DNA of 64,000 nt from Colias croceus (lineage: Eukaryota > Arthropoda > Insecta > Lepidoptera > Pieridae). The notes under the pieces were generated by a model. It had not been told where the DNA came from. It did no database searches and was given only the letters and a program-made list of their open reading frames with translations. Position 1 is the first letter of the stretch, and the number at the start of each line of letters is the position of its first letter. This document shows, one piece after another, positions 23,859-35,360 of the stretch. A program made the translations under genes and the position numbers. The stretch lies in assembly GCF_905220415.1 (NCBI RefSeq), contig NC_059542.1, positions 372,001 to 436,000 on the forward strand. The letters run 5' to 3'.

Positions 23859-24086
23859 AAAATCTCACCACATCGTGTGTGTTCATCCTTCAAGCGCTTT
23901 TAAATCGCTTAATTGGAAGCCCACTCTCATTGTCGAATACGCAGCGTGATGCACTACTTTAGTCTTTATAATATAGTCCAAAGCTACTATACACAGTTCG
24001 CAGGAAATCTCACATCATGTATCCTTCAAGCGCTTTTAAATCCCTTTATTTGAAGCACGCTGTCATTATCGAATACGCAGCGTGAT
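23859..24086 (+). repeat. imperfect tandem duplication (~85-bp core, ~138-bp period)
   Basis: The segment at 23859-23950 recurs at 24004-24086. Both contain aaatctcac, atccttcaagcgcttttaaat and cgaatacgcagcgtgat, with substitutions and a small deletion between. It is a local duplication; function unknown. Confidence 0.8.
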
Positions 24087-25010
24087 TGTCAACAGAATTC
24101 GGCACAATAACTCATTCTGGTTGGGTGACTCCAATATGATTGTTATTTTAAATCTCACGCGACTCAATGCTCGTGGTATTAATTTGTACAACAGATGCTT
24201 ACAGCTGATAGCCATTGTGTCTATACTTAAAGTTGGAGATTGTGGTTATGAATAGTTGATTATAAACATATATAAACATACAAACAGTAGATATAATAAC
24301 ATTTTAATTATAAGCCGTTTATACGTTTGTTGCAAAATAAGAACGGAATTGTATTTACATGGTATTTACCTACATTTAACTCTAACCATCATCTATAAAT
24401 TTAGAATTACTTTAAATTATAACGCATGAATAAAGTATCCGTTTTACCATATTAGCTTACCTTCATTATTCAAAACACAATATACGCGAGCTCATCAAAA
24501 TATCACGTTACAAAATTAGATCATACATTACTCCATACACGTATCATGCGATACGCGTTCGCTACACAAAACCGTCGATGTATGCAGCACACAGGGGTCT
24601 GACCGTGTCATTCCATAATACATAGAGGTGGGCTAGCATGATTCATAGCCAAAGATAAAGCTGTGGTAGTGGACTCATCAATTTTGGCCCGTTTGATGCC
24701 GTTATTACATCCCGGAGCTGATACAAGCATGTCTGAGGTGTGTGGCTCAAAGCATAGTGACGAACAAAGCGTATATTCGGATGTTTTGCCACTATTTTGG
24801 GATAAAATGGTGTATTAGATGAAAATAAACCTTATTACTATAACAAACGGTTAAAACTTTTTTTAACAGACATTCATATGCTGCGAATTCACGGGCACTG
24901 ATTTATTAGTATTTCACATTCAACATAATTAAAATAAGCTTTCTAAAAGCATTTAACGATAAACATGCTTGTAGGTATTTTGATAAAAGAAACAGTTTAT
25001 GTGTATGTAA
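24087..25010. other. non-coding stretch, no gene seen
   Basis: AT-rich, nothing recognisable. Confidence 0.45.
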
Positions 25011-25183
25011 TCTATATAATATATAAAAATGAAACCCGTTTCGCGTTGACACGTCATCACGTGTGAACTGGTAGAGCGATTTCGAAAATTATTTTTTGAT
25101 TATATTCCTTGAAGTACGAGGGTGGTTCTTATGTAGAGAAAACGTAAATATGTACCACGGGCGAAGCCAAGGCGGACCGGTAG
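25011..25183 (+). mobile_element. Helitron-like non-autonomous element (~173 bp)
   Basis: It starts A|TCTATATAATATATAAAAATGAA and ends ccacgggcgaagccaaggcggaccGGTAG|T. The final CTAG has become GTAG. The body shares ttccttgaagtacgagg and ggttcttatgtagagaaaac with the copies at 29918, 39802 and 58974. Confidence 0.75.
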
Positions 25184-25300
25184 TAATGTATATTTTATTA
25201 AAAGTTTACAGACTAAAGTACATAGTAGAGCTACAATGCGTACTTATACATAATTACCTAGAGAGTATGAGAATATTATTTCAACTATGCTGAATTCATC

Positions 25301-25390
25301 GCCATATAAAGACATGACAATTGTCATGTTTCGTCAATACCACATTCAATTCCCTACGTAGAGGATGTATTGAAACTCACTTTATATGGC
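25301..25390. repeat. nested inverted repeats
   Basis: An 18-bp perfect palindrome ACATGACAATTGTCATGT (25312-25329) lies just inside an 11-bp inverted pair, GCCATATAAAG (25301-25311) and CTTTATATGGC (25380-25390). Role unknown. Confidence 0.65.
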
Positions 25391-25563
25391 TCATAATGTC
25401 TATAATACCAATACAGGTTTATAACTATGAATATTGCTGGTAATTTGTAGGGCTTATATCGTGGTTTACATATAATACGCCTTTAGGTGGAGCGCTATTG
25501 AAGGCACTTGATTAAATATCTGCTATTGGATAATGCTTAGTATTTTATGAGTACCTGTTTTCT

Positions 25564-25763
25564 TCTATAATATAGTATTATAAAGCTCAAGAGTTTGTTT
25601 GTTAGTTCGAACGCGCTAATCTCAGGAATTACTGGTCCGATTTGAAAAATTATTTCGGTGTTAGAAGCCCATTTATCGAGGAAGGCTTATAGGCTATATA
25701 ATATCATCACGCTAAGACCAACAGGAGCGGAGCAATACGAGTGAAATCGCGGAGCACAGGTAG
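25564..25763 (+). mobile_element. Helitron-like element, second subfamily
   Basis: The body (aagagtttgtttgtt-like start, aacgcgctaatctcagga, atcacgctaagaccaacagg, gagcggagcaa) ends cgcggagcacaggTAG|T. Related copies are at 50857-51034 and, inverted, at 61821-62023. Compared with the 187-bp type, the end hairpin is weak and the internal sequence differs. Confidence 0.65.
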
Positions 25764-25971
25764 TGTGATATAAGCAGATTTTTATTATCAGGCTTTTATT
25801 ATTCAGGCTATTATTCAGGATAACAGGTAGACAATTGTTTACTATTACTATTACAATTAGAACAAAGGTTAACAGTTTTATTTACAAATCTGATTTAATT
25901 AAATCTGTATTCTATTTACTACTTTATTTTAACGATTTTTTATTTACTGGAATTGTTCCCCATTTGAGCCT

Positions 25972-26055
25972 AATTAATAAATACTTTTTTTAATAGTCGG
26001 TATAATAATTTACCATAACACAATTAATAGATACTTTTTTTAATAGTCGGATAAT
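25972..26055 (+). repeat. 50-bp-period tandem duplication
   Basis: The string atactttttttaatagtcgg occurs at 25981-26000 and again at 26031-26050, with similar flanks (aattaata before, ataat after). A simple local duplication. Confidence 0.75.
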
Positions 26056-26308
26056 ATTTAGGATATCCAAAATATTACCAAAACTTAGTAGCTGCAAGTA
26101 AAATAATAATTAAGATTAGTTTATGCGAGATCAATCTGCGATTCGTGATAATAAATCTCTTCCTACGATTGAGCTGATCGGTTCTAAACATAACTATTAA
26201 TTTACTTCATAACTGTAAATATTATGTGTTTACAGCTCTAAGATTCAAGCTTTGGTTTGTATTTACTCACGCAAATATGGAACTTAATGCACCTTGGTGA
26301 GTGTACGA

Positions 26309-26410
26309 TATGAAACACTTTTCAGTGAATACAATATTGTAACGATGGAACACGACCTTTTTTGTTGAATTTGATATTTTTGGTCTAATGGCATTCAAAT
26401 GCTTTATAAA
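26309..26410 (+). repeat. solitary partial copy of the right-edge 310-bp repeat unit
   Basis: The stretch from atatgaaacacttttcagtg to gcattcaaatgctttataaa matches 63489-63590 and 63799-63900 with a few differences. The tRNA-like half of the unit is absent here. Confidence 0.85.
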
Positions 26411-26470
26411 AAAAAGATATAATAAATTTTTCAAATTCAACAAAAAAGGTCGTGTTCCATCGTTACAATA
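26335..26470. repeat. foldback with perfect 40-bp arms
   Basis: The arm 26335-26374 (starting tattgtaacgatggaacacg) is repeated exactly in inverted orientation at 26431-26470, with a 56-bp AT-rich spacer. Transcribed, it would fold into a long hairpin. The left arm lies within the 310-bp-unit fragment, so the right arm looks like an inverted partial duplicate of it. Confidence 0.92.
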
Positions 26471-28230
26471 AGAGTGTAGAATAGTCTTGTATAAATAGAT
26501 ATTAAAAGTAAAATAAAATATGCAACAAATTATAGCGTGCTCTATTTTTGCTCTATCATCATTGAAGTGCTTTCTGTTTCACCAAATAAATAAATATGTT
26601 AGGGTCATCGAACCCACCCCTTTATTAGCACTATTTTATTCACTTATACTGACGCCGATTATGATTGATTTCTATTAAAAATAATTTTATTATTAAGACA
26701 ATAGGAAGCTTCAAATATTTTTCTAATAAACTAAGTATTCTGAACTAATAAAAGACAACGATTTCAAATTACTTCTCAAACAGTCCACAATCACCACATA
26801 CCTACTCATAGAATATCTTCACACAATAATATAATAAATAAGATTTTAATTAATTGATAGAAAATGAATTGCCTCAACATTATAGCGGGTCCAATAACGC
26901 GCACAATGCCCTCCCACGGGACCGGGATTCGAGCAAATTGCAGTTATTCATGGCGCATGTACATTTTAATTAAATAGTGTCGATATAGCGAAACGATCAT
27001 TTGATACTTTAAATATGAGGTTCTCTCTTTAAATAGAAGTGTTTAACTAAAAAGAATCAATCGCATACGCCCTATGTGATTCAGAAATGAATGCGAGTGT
27101 GTGGGTCTGAATGTGAATGTAAATGCGTGTGTGGGAGTAAAAGTTAAACTATAGATATGTATGTATGGGTGCGTGTGTATTTATGTAACTATTTTTAAAG
27201 TCTCTCGTACAGGAGAGGTGGTTTGAAAAAATCTTCAGACTGTATTTAAGTTGACGGTTATGTTATTAGATTCTACATTCTCAGTACATACTGTATATAA
27301 TCAAGATAATATCTAATAAAATATAATTGGTACTAATAAATTATTTATGATTCCACAAAAGCTACATAAACATTAAACAAAGCTAGAGCATTAACAACTA
27401 CAAACCCACACGCTTTCTTCGAAACGATCTAGTTCCAAACTGAAATAAGCGAAAACATTTCACAATATGCTATCCAAATACAGTGTTAGTTTAGCTTTAA
27501 ATACATAATGTTGTCACAATGTTAATTAACTCAGTGATTTTAGGTCTTACACAATACAATGCGAGGAATGTGGACCGCGAGCGGGTTATAACGGAAATGT
27601 TTGCAGATTATGTTAAATATCCCGTTTAGTGGGATTCAGTTTAACTGTGATGTGTCGTGGCTAATTGATGGGATCTGACTATTCAGACACGTCTACAAGT
27701 TGAATAAGTAGCGGATAGTGGACACGCATTTCAAAGGTGTGCGTTAAATAAGTGAAAAGGTAATAATCAGTGCGTACAATATTATGTACATGGTACGTAT
27801 GCATCACAGAACATATCTGTATAATGCAATAGACCTATAGGTAGGCATTTAAAATAATTTCATAATCGTATTGTAAATGATTACGTTAGTTTCGTAATAA
27901 TGCTGATTTGGCGAATAAATGTTTGATGCAAAGGTAATGTAAGTAAATTAATGTGATAGTTTGAAATGTAAATTTCGACTAAGTAATTAAATTCAAAAAC
28001 TAGTATTTATGAATTACATTTTTATACAATTTATCACATTTGAAATACAAGTGAAATACTATTTGAATATATAATTATTTTTGTCATAATTTATATCATT
28101 TATATTATATTTTTAAATATTTTACATTGTTAAATATTTTATCTTCGTTTTTTATTATATTTCTTACACTGCAATGTGCCTTTACATTTTAGAAATAAAA
28201 AATAAAAAATACTTCTGTAACATAGGAAGA
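26471..28230. other. non-coding stretch with GT-rich segment
   Basis: AT-rich. Around 27090-27185 there is a degenerate GT-rich tract (tgtg, gtatgtatg). No gene supported. Confidence 0.45.
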
Positions 28231-28380
28231 GACTAGTTTCCCACAACACAGGGGATCCTAGTGTGGGGACTAGTGTACCTATCTTTATACGTGCCCGTTA
28301 TATTTATATGCAATTTTTACCTTATACAAAACTGATTGTACACTGTGTTATGAAACAAATAAACGATTTTTATTTTTTTT
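28231..28380 (+). mobile_element. probable LINE 3' UTR remnant
   Basis: A hairpin-forming stretch (actagtttcccacaacac ... gtgtggggactagtgt) is followed by AT-rich sequence ending aaacaaataaacgattttt. The layout looks like a retrotransposon 3' UTR with a polyadenylation-like end, but there is no coding part. Confidence 0.4.
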
Positions 28381-28837
28381 ATTATTTTTTATTTGCAAAA
28401 TCGTGCAATGCAGAAAATAACTCCATGTTAAGCGATTAAACAGCTTGCGATATCTATTTCCCCTAGCGAAATCTATTAGTGATCATTCACTATTACACCT
28501 GGGAGGAAACACTTTTTCTACGCTTGCAATAATAAGCAGAATATTGCCATATTGTAAACTAGGTAATCTCAATTCTTCCAAGTACAAATATATAGTATGT
28601 ATATTTCTTAATTTTTTGTTTGCTTACATATTATACAAACTCTACCTCTTCAAAATATTAATAACTAGCTTACAACCTAGTGCTTTACCCGCGTTATCTA
28701 AAACTTAACAAATTATATACTAAAACTGCTCTAAACACTATTTACTCGAATTTTAGACAAGGAGACAAGGAGCGACTTTTGTTTTATATTATTTTGTGAA
28801 TATAAACATTTTCATATAGGCCCATTTGTATATAATC

Positions 28838-28918
28838 TGCCAACCCACACTTGGCCAGCTTACCCTCATAGGAGGCCCGTGTCCCATCAGTGGGAATGTA
28901 TATAGACAGATGATGATA
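28838..28918 (+). mobile_element. 3' fragment of SINE/RTE family
   Basis: Blocks acttggccagc, accctcataggaggcccgtg and a tgatgatga tail match the 3' end of the SINE at 35888-36195 in the opposite orientation. The tRNA-like head is missing. Confidence 0.75.
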
Positions 28919-29293
28919 CAGGTACATTTCTATTCCAGTACCTAGTTAATATCTATTTCTATAATTATAGTGAAATTAAACTTATTTTGTATGATTTAAT
29001 GAGGGAACGCTACGTCTAAATATAATATTGATGTTTATGTATATAGCAGCTAATATCTGCTACTCTGTTTCGGCTGCAGGTCTGATTTGACGTTAATTGC
29101 TAACGATTTAGTTACAGCAGCGCTAAAATGTACTTACATCGTCCTTTTTTTCTTAATAGATATCCAAGAAATCTTTCCTATTACAAGCGAGAAAGTGTAT
29201 TTATGTATTGATTATTATTATATCCATTTTCGCTTAAAACATTATCTAGCTCTGAGCAAAATATCATTAAAATCAAAAATGATTTCTATAATT

Positions 29294-29320
29294 TACCTAC
29301 ATAATATTATTATGTAGGTA
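29294..29320. repeat. 27-bp near-perfect palindrome
   Basis: TACCTACATAATA and TATTATGTAGGTA are separated by a single T. AT-rich, so a chance origin is possible. Confidence 0.7.
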
Positions 29321-29917
29321 TATGCAAAGTTTGTTATGTAAAATTTATGTTCCCTTTGATTAGTTCAAAATTAGATTAAATAATAAGAAAGGCTTCTATT
29401 AATTTCTAATATTTAAAAGTCTACTTTAGTCCCATTTTAAAATGGAAAAAGACCTACATGGTTTTGTACACCCAACGAAATCGTCAACTGTACATATTTT
29501 TTCGTTCTTTCATCAGTGGCTATTTTATATACCTACTATGTTTGTTGTTTACAATAATGGTTAACGAAACCAAATAAATGTTTAACAATCTAATCGCGAA
29601 GTATTAGCACAATAAATTACGGTTTGTACACTGACATTTTCACTCCTGATTTGCAGTTATATTAAGGCTGTCGATCGCGCCATAAAACCGCAAATCCCCC
29701 AGGCTTCAGAGGTTTAAATAATATTTCTGCGTCAGAATTGTTGCCTTGTTTTATGTTTGTAATTTTAATGAAAACAATTATAATTTGCAGATCTATTATA
29801 AGTGCATAGATTATCTGTAAATTGGGCTTATTGTCGTAAAAAAAACTATTAATTTAAAATACTTACATCAAAAAATTACGTAGGTATATTACATTTAAAA
29901 TAAAGTTTTTTATTGAA

Positions 29918-30087
29918 CTAGCGGTCCGCCCCGGCTTCGCCCGTGGTACATTTTTACGTTTTCTCTCCATAAGAACCATCCTCGTACTTCAAGAAATGTA
30001 ATAAAGAAAGAATTAACGAAATCAGTTCAGTTGTTCTCGAGTTATGCGCTTACCAATACATTTTGCGATTCATTTTTATATTATAGA
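29918..30087 (-). mobile_element. Helitron-like non-autonomous element, complete
   Basis: The left edge A|CTAGCGGTCCGCCCCGGC is the reverse complement of the 3' hairpin end. On the minus strand the right edge reads A|TCTATAATATAAAAATGAATCGC. Target A and T flank it as expected. Closest in body to 39802-39970 and 58974-59143. Confidence 0.8.
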
Positions 30088-30903
30088 TTAACTTTTTATG
30101 ATTTATATCTAAAAGGAGTAAGCACTCGCACTCTGATAAAATTTATAGAATCACAACTTAAACATTCAAAATATTAAATGTAGAGCTTCAGCTTCTGCAT
30201 CTAAAACAAAGAAAAATCTGTCAATTCTTTCATTATATTTCGTTTTTGTCAAAACAAATTAAATCATTTGTAAAAAGTGTCATTTTAAACAATCTTTATT
30301 AGTACCTAGTGTGTAAATGAAAGCAACATTTTACGCCACAGACCGTCTAGCAAAGCAGGTGATATCGACAAATTCGATTGATCCAATACTATGCATATTG
30401 CCTTCGCTGCACTCCGCGTCTTTGATTACCGCTACATTGAAATTACTTTATTAATTTGTTTATTACTGCGTGAATTTATACCTTGACTAATTGCTCCCAC
30501 GAGTCCTGTATATTGTTATTATCTGTTTCATTGTAGCTTCTGCAACTGAATTAATTGTTGGATTTTATGGTGCCCTGGTATTAGTTTGTTAGTTTTGTAT
30601 CAGCTGTACATTATCTTATCTACCAGTACTAATATATTAGTATAGTTTTTAAATAGATATACAAATAGCCTCGATCCTACATTATTGCCAGATTATTTTA
30701 TCTTTTAATCATCATGGATAAATAATTGAAAAACACGTCGTTTTGATTAATTTTTAGAAGTAATACTGCAGCATAACTAAAAAAGGAAAACAAAAAATAT
30801 GTCTCAATATATTATTATACCTTTCGGATTTTCCAGGAATACTACAAGAAGGTGCTATAAGAAGAATCTTTTTATCCTTTAAAATTATTATTAGTGTAAA
30901 TGA
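30088..30903. other. non-coding stretch, no gene seen
   Basis: AT-rich, nothing recognisable. Confidence 0.45.
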
Positions 30904-30916
30904 CGCAGAAGTATAT
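30904..30916. repeat. target-site duplication of the RTE insertion (left)
   Basis: CGCAGAAGTATAT is repeated exactly at 33065-33077 and brackets the LINE copy. A 13-bp duplication is normal for target-primed reverse transcription, and its perfect state suggests a recent event. Confidence 0.9.
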
Positions 30917-33064
30917 CGTCGTCGTCGTCGTTTCAGCCGTGGGACGTCCACTGCTGGACAAAGGCCTCCCTCAGGGTTTTCCACCACGACCGGTCACCGG
31001 CGGCCTGCATCCAGCGGCTCCCTGCCACTCGGACCAGGTCGTCTGTCCATCTTGTGGGTGGTCGTCCCACGCTTCGTCGTCCAGTACGTGGTCTCCATTC
31101 GAGAACCTTTCTGCCCCAACGGCCATCGGTTCTGCGGGCTATGTGCCCAGCCCATTGCCACTTCAGCGTGCTAATCCGGCGAGCTATGTCGGTGACACCG
31201 GTTCTCCTACGGATCTCCTCATTTCTGATTCGATCTCGTAGGGAAACTCCGAGCATAGCCCTTTCCATAGCACGTTGAGCGACGCTGAGTTTGTGCACAA
31301 GGCCCAGGGTTAGAGACCACGTTTCTGTACCGTATGTCATCACCGGCAACACACATTGCTCGAAGACTTTTGTCTTCAGGCACTGAGGGATTTTGGACGA
31401 AAAGATGTTATGTAACTTCCCGAACGCTGCCCATCCGAGTCGGATTCGACGATTGACCTCTTTCCCGAAGTTGGACCTGCCTAATTGGATGGTTTGTCCG
31501 AGGTAGACATATTCGTCAACAACTTCGAGAATAGAGTTTCCAACAGAGACCGGAGTGGGCACAACATGGACATTTGACATGATTTTCGTCTTGTCCATGT
31601 TCATGCTAAGGCCCACTTGTTGTGAAACTCTGTAGAGGTCATCGAGCATTGTATTAAGGTCTTCCAGGGATTCTGCCATGACTACGATGTCGTCGGCAAA
31701 TCGAAGATGAGAGATGTACTCGCCATTAATATTGATGCCAAGTCCTTTCCATTCTAACAGTTTGAAGGCATCTTCCAAAGCAGCGGTAAAAAGTTTGGGC
31801 GAGATCACGTCGCCTTGTCTAACACCGCGCTGCAATGGGATTGCCTTTGTACACTGATCTTGTACTCGGACTGACATGGTGGCGTTTTCGTACAAGCTTC
31901 TCAATACTTCAATGTACCGATAGTCAATACGGCACCGCTGGAGAGACCTCAACACGGCCCAGGTCTCGATCGAATCGAAGGCTTTTTCATAGTCCACGAA
32001 CGCTAAGCATAGTGGCAAATTATACTCTTCGGTTTTCTGTATAATTTGCCGCAGCGTGTGGATGTGGTCTATGGTGCTAAAGCCTTTACGGAAACCGGCT
32101 TGTTCGGGAGGCTGGAAGTCATCTAACCTGCGTTCGAGACGATTCGTAATAACCCTTGAAAACAGCTTATAAACATGACTCAAGAGTGATATCGGTCTGT
32201 AGTTCTTCAATAGGGTCTTATCTCCCTTTTTGAAGAATAGAACAACCACACTCCTGCTCCATGCTTCAGGCGTTGTGCCCTCGAGCAAGGCGGAATTGAA
32301 TAGCCTCTGGAGCATCCTGAGGATTGGTTTTCCACCCGCTCTCAGAAGCTCAGAGGTGATTCCATCCTCACCCGGCGCCTTGTTGTTCTTAAGCTGTTTC
32401 AGAGCTATCCTAATCTCGTACAGGCTGATGTCCGGGATATCCTCGGTGAAATGTCGGGTTAGTCGGGCTCTTGGGTCTTTAGCCGGACTATTAACAGGCT
32501 TGGTAACTGAGGTGTAAAGCTGCCGGTAGAACCTCTCGACCTCTCCTAATACCTCTGACTTGGCCGACACTACTACGCCACGGTCTGTCTTCAGCTTCGT
32601 CAGCCGGCTCTGCCCAATAGACATATCTCTTGCAAACACTTTCGAGCCTTGGTTTCGCTTGATCGCTTCCTCAATGCTTGAAGCATTAAAGGAGCGAATG
32701 TCGTGTCGCAGAGATTTAGATATCAGTCTATTGAGCTGCCTATATGACTTAGCATCTTCAGATGTGCGCAGTGGCATAGAGCGCCGGTCTGCCATAAGTT
32801 TCAGAGTGTGGTCTGAGAGTTTTTGCGGGTTTACTTTACGGGTTTTAAAGTGGGACCCAACCGCGCGGATAGTTTCTACCAGCCTGTTATTTAGATCGTC
32901 CACTGAAACGCTACTGTCGAGGCAATCGAAGCGATTTTGCAGTTCCAGTTGAAAGCTTTCGGGGTTTTGGATTTGTTCATGGCAAGGACGGAGCGTAGAC
33001 TTCATCAGACGAGATCTCTCACGTTTGACATCGATATTCAAGATGCCTCGTACCATTCGGTGAT
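30917..33064 (-). mobile_element. RTE-clade LINE, 5'-truncated
   Basis: About 2.15 kb on the minus strand between perfect 13-bp duplications. The 3' end (left side) carries the ACG/CGA-repeat tail (cgtcgtcgtcgtcg on the plus strand) next to cagccgtgggacgtcc, a combination I recognise from lepidopteran RTE elements. The 5' end stops within the endonuclease domain: the last bases before the duplication read, on the minus strand, GAT CAC CGA ATG, which is the D-H-R part of the conserved SDH motif. GC content is well above the flanks. Confidence 0.92.
30933..33056 (-). CDS. RTE reverse transcriptase, endonuclease domain lost
   Basis: 707 codons are open without a stop or frameshift. The ATG at 33056 is an internal Met of the original ORF (the frame continues upstream into D-H-R), so it is not the native start. 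Conserved RT blocks: KNNKAPGEDGI (about residues 223-233), the NYRPISLL block (about 285-292), QAGFRKGFST (about 319-328), motif A DYEKAFDS with catalytic Asp (about 355-362), RGVRQGDVISP (about 410-420), and the YxDD-box equivalent FADD (453-456). The C-terminal thumb ends with KWQWAGHIAR and an Arg-rich GRPPTRW segment. The polymerase could be catalytically sound, but with the N-terminal endonuclease gone the copy should not mobilise itself. Plus-strand frames here are shadows. Confidence 0.9.
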   Translation of the reverse strand: MVRGILNIDVKRERSRLMKSTLRPCHEQIQNPESFQLELQNRFDCLDSSVSVDDLNNRLVETIRAVGSHFKTRKVNPQKLSDHTLKLMADRRSMPLRTSEDAKSYRQLNRLISKSLRHDIRSFNASSIEEAIKRNQGSKVFARDMSIGQSRLTKLKTDRGVVVSAKSEVLGEVERFYRQLYTSVTKPVNSPAKDPRARLTRHFTEDIPDISLYEIRIALKQLKNNKAPGEDGITSELLRAGGKPILRMLQRLFNSALLEGTTPEAWSRSVVVLFFKKGDKTLLKNYRPISLLSHVYKLFSRVITNRLERRLDDFQPPEQAGFRKGFSTIDHIHTLRQIIQKTEEYNLPLCLAFVDYEKAFDSIETWAVLRSLQRCRIDYRYIEVLRSLYENATMSVRVQDQCTKAIPLQRGVRQGDVISPKLFTAALEDAFKLLEWKGLGININGEYISHLRFADDIVVMAESLEDLNTMLDDLYRVSQQVGLSMNMDKTKIMSNVHVVPTPVSVGNSILEVVDEYVYLGQTIQLGRSNFGKEVNRRIRLGWAAFGKLHNIFSSKIPQCLKTKVFEQCVLPVMTYGTETWSLTLGLVHKLSVAQRAMERAMLGVSLRDRIRNEEIRRRTGVTDIARRISTLKWQWAGHIARRTDGRWGRKVLEWRPRTGRRSVGRPPTRWTDDLVRVAGSRWMQAAGDRSWWKTLREAFVQQWTSHG

Positions 33065-33077
33065 CGCAGAAGTATAT
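33065..33077. repeat. target-site duplication of the RTE insertion (right)
   Basis: Exact copy of 30904-30916. Confidence 0.9.
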
Positions 33078-34123
33078 ATTATCTTAATATAATTTAGTTA
33101 TCATCCTGGAATATGTTATCTCACTAGATCATATTATGATAATGAAGAATATAGTAAAACTGCAAAAATATGTTCATTTACATACAGAGAGGCGAAAAAA
33201 TCTCGAATACAAAAACGTGCAATGCAGTGTATGTTACTAGATCTCTAAAATTATATTGCGGGTTAGTTATTTTAATTTAAATAATTAGAAATATAATATG
33301 AGCGATGCAACGGTTAGACGAGCCTGAAAAATGTCTTATTTTACGTGATAGACTTTCCCCAAACCTATGCTAGTGATATCATTACTGTAGAGACTCCTAG
33401 CTCTGGATGGTGCAAGTGAAATGTTTTCGCTACAGAGCAAACATTCATCGGGGCCTTAACCAGTTAGTCGAGTAGACTGATCGAGGATCACCTTCCTTCC
33501 TCCACAATTACCAATATTGAAACATAGGACAATTTTCTTTTCTGCAATTTACACATAACACATTCATCTGAGCTATTCACAATCGACTAAACTATTTTCA
33601 TCTTCATACAAAAAAATACTTCGTCATGACACTACAGAAAGTCAGAATATACACTATCTGGATCATGAATCGTTATTTTAGCCACCGATTTCAGTACAAG
33701 CAGTATACGAAACGGGCTTATATTAAGGAGAGCGTACATAATTGAGTAGCACATAATACCGACATTAGGTATTGACTGCGATAAGCCGGGTTCAGTGATC
33801 ACGTCACCTGCCTACAATACTATCGGCTAATGCGAGCCCACTCGGCTAGAACGCATTCTAAAGGACTGTGTAAGTGGCTGTATAGTGTATAGGTACCCTA
33901 AATAGTAGGCTACGTTAATAGTGTTTTGATTTAATGACCTGAAATAATTTAGTTGAATGAGGTAGATTTGTAAGACCTCGTCTTTGAGCAATCTTCAGGT
34001 ATATTATATATTTCTTTTTGTTCTAGCCTATATGCATATTTATTATGCGTGAACAACGAACATATCAATAATTTATTAATTAAATTTGATTGACAGTAAC
34101 ATTAACCCTTTATTTTTAAACGC
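33078..34123. other. non-coding stretch, no gene seen
   Basis: AT-rich, nothing recognisable. Confidence 0.45.
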
Positions 34124-34130
34124 TACAACA

Positions 34131-35360
34131 CACTGTGTTTCATTACATCAAAAAAATTTCCCTGTGCTGTTTATTGTATTATTTGTATTTATCGATCAAG
34201 GGATGTATTTAAAATGTAAGAGTAGAACACCCACGTGTTAATTTCTTATACTTTTTTTTTGAAAAAATGGCAAACTTTAGGTGAATTTTTCATGAAAAAT
34301 ATTGAAATGTATTCTGAAATCGTAACGGTCTTAGATATTTATTTTAAATAAATATAGACTTATAAAGCATCTTTGGGCGCATATAATCCAGTTTTTATTT
34401 TTGGAAAACTACCTCCGAATACCGAGAAATATATTTTTTTCAGATTTTCGTTTTTATTTTTTTTCTCCCTAAAAACGCAAAAGTGCGGCTTGTCCCTAGC
34501 ATAGAATTATTGCTCGTAATAAGGCCTATCATAAAAAAACCACGCCGCACTATTGCGGTTTTTAGAAGGAATCCAATTTCTAAATATAGTATAAGGGTTG
34601 TCAATAAATTTGACCATCATTCTTTTTATTTTGTTTTATACTATATTTTTACCATATTACAATAAATGAGATATTTAGGCATGAAATCTAATGACCTGCT
34701 TGGGAACCCTTTTTTAATTTTTTGAAAAAATTTTAAATTTAAATAAATAAATAAGTAATATAATATTATATTTATAATTAATATATAAATTCGGGCTTGC
34801 GATGTGATAAGTATGTAAGTTATATCTCTTTTTATTCCTTGTATATCCACACTTAGAAAAAAAAACTTGTTTGACCTTTTTGCGACAACCCTATGTTGTG
34901 TTTTTTGACCTTTTTGAAAATTGCGTATTATTCCCAAAAACCGCAATAGTGTGGCGTGGTTTTTTTATGAGTGATAGGCCTTAATACGAGCAATAATTCT
35001 ATGCTAGTGACAAGCCGCACTTTTGCGTTTTTAGGGAGAAAAAAAATAAAAACGAAAATCTGAAAAAAATATATTTCTCGGTATTCGGAGGTAGTTTTCC
35101 AAAAATAAAAACTGGATAATATGCGCCCAAAGAAGCTTTATAAGTCTATATTTATTTAAAATAAATATCTAAGACCGTTACGATTTCAGAATACATTTCA
35201 ATATTTTTCATGAAAAATTCACCTAAAGTTTGCCATTTTTTCAAAAAAAAGTATAAGAAATTGACATGTGGGTGTTCTACTCTTACATTTTAAATACATC
35301 CCTTGATCGATAAATACAATAAACAGCACAGGGAAATTTTTTTGATCTAATGAAACACAG
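34131..35360. mobile_element. non-autonomous element with ~430-bp inverted arms
   Basis: The left arm (34131 to about 34570) and right arm (about 34932 to 35360) are near-identical inverted copies, differing by a few substitutions and small indels. The ends are cactgtgtttcatta and taatgaaacacag. The 360-bp centre is AT-rich and non-coding. TACAACA flanks both ends (34124-34130 and 35361-35367), a candidate 7-bp target duplication. No transposase is present. The superfamily cannot be fixed from this copy. Confidence 0.85.

Larger units (their letters stand above)
28381..29917. other. non-coding stretch, no gene seen
   Basis: AT-rich. It holds the SINE/RTE 3' fragment at 28838-28918 and a 27-bp palindrome at 29294-29320, and otherwise nothing recognisable. 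Confidence 0.45.

Noticed and set aside
30900..32952. Several plus-strand frames of 60-130 codons
   Set aside because: All are shadows of the minus-strand RTE reverse-transcriptase frame.
34483..34946. Frames inside the long inverted-repeat element
   Set aside because: Short, AT-rich and partly in the inverted arms; nothing like a transposase.
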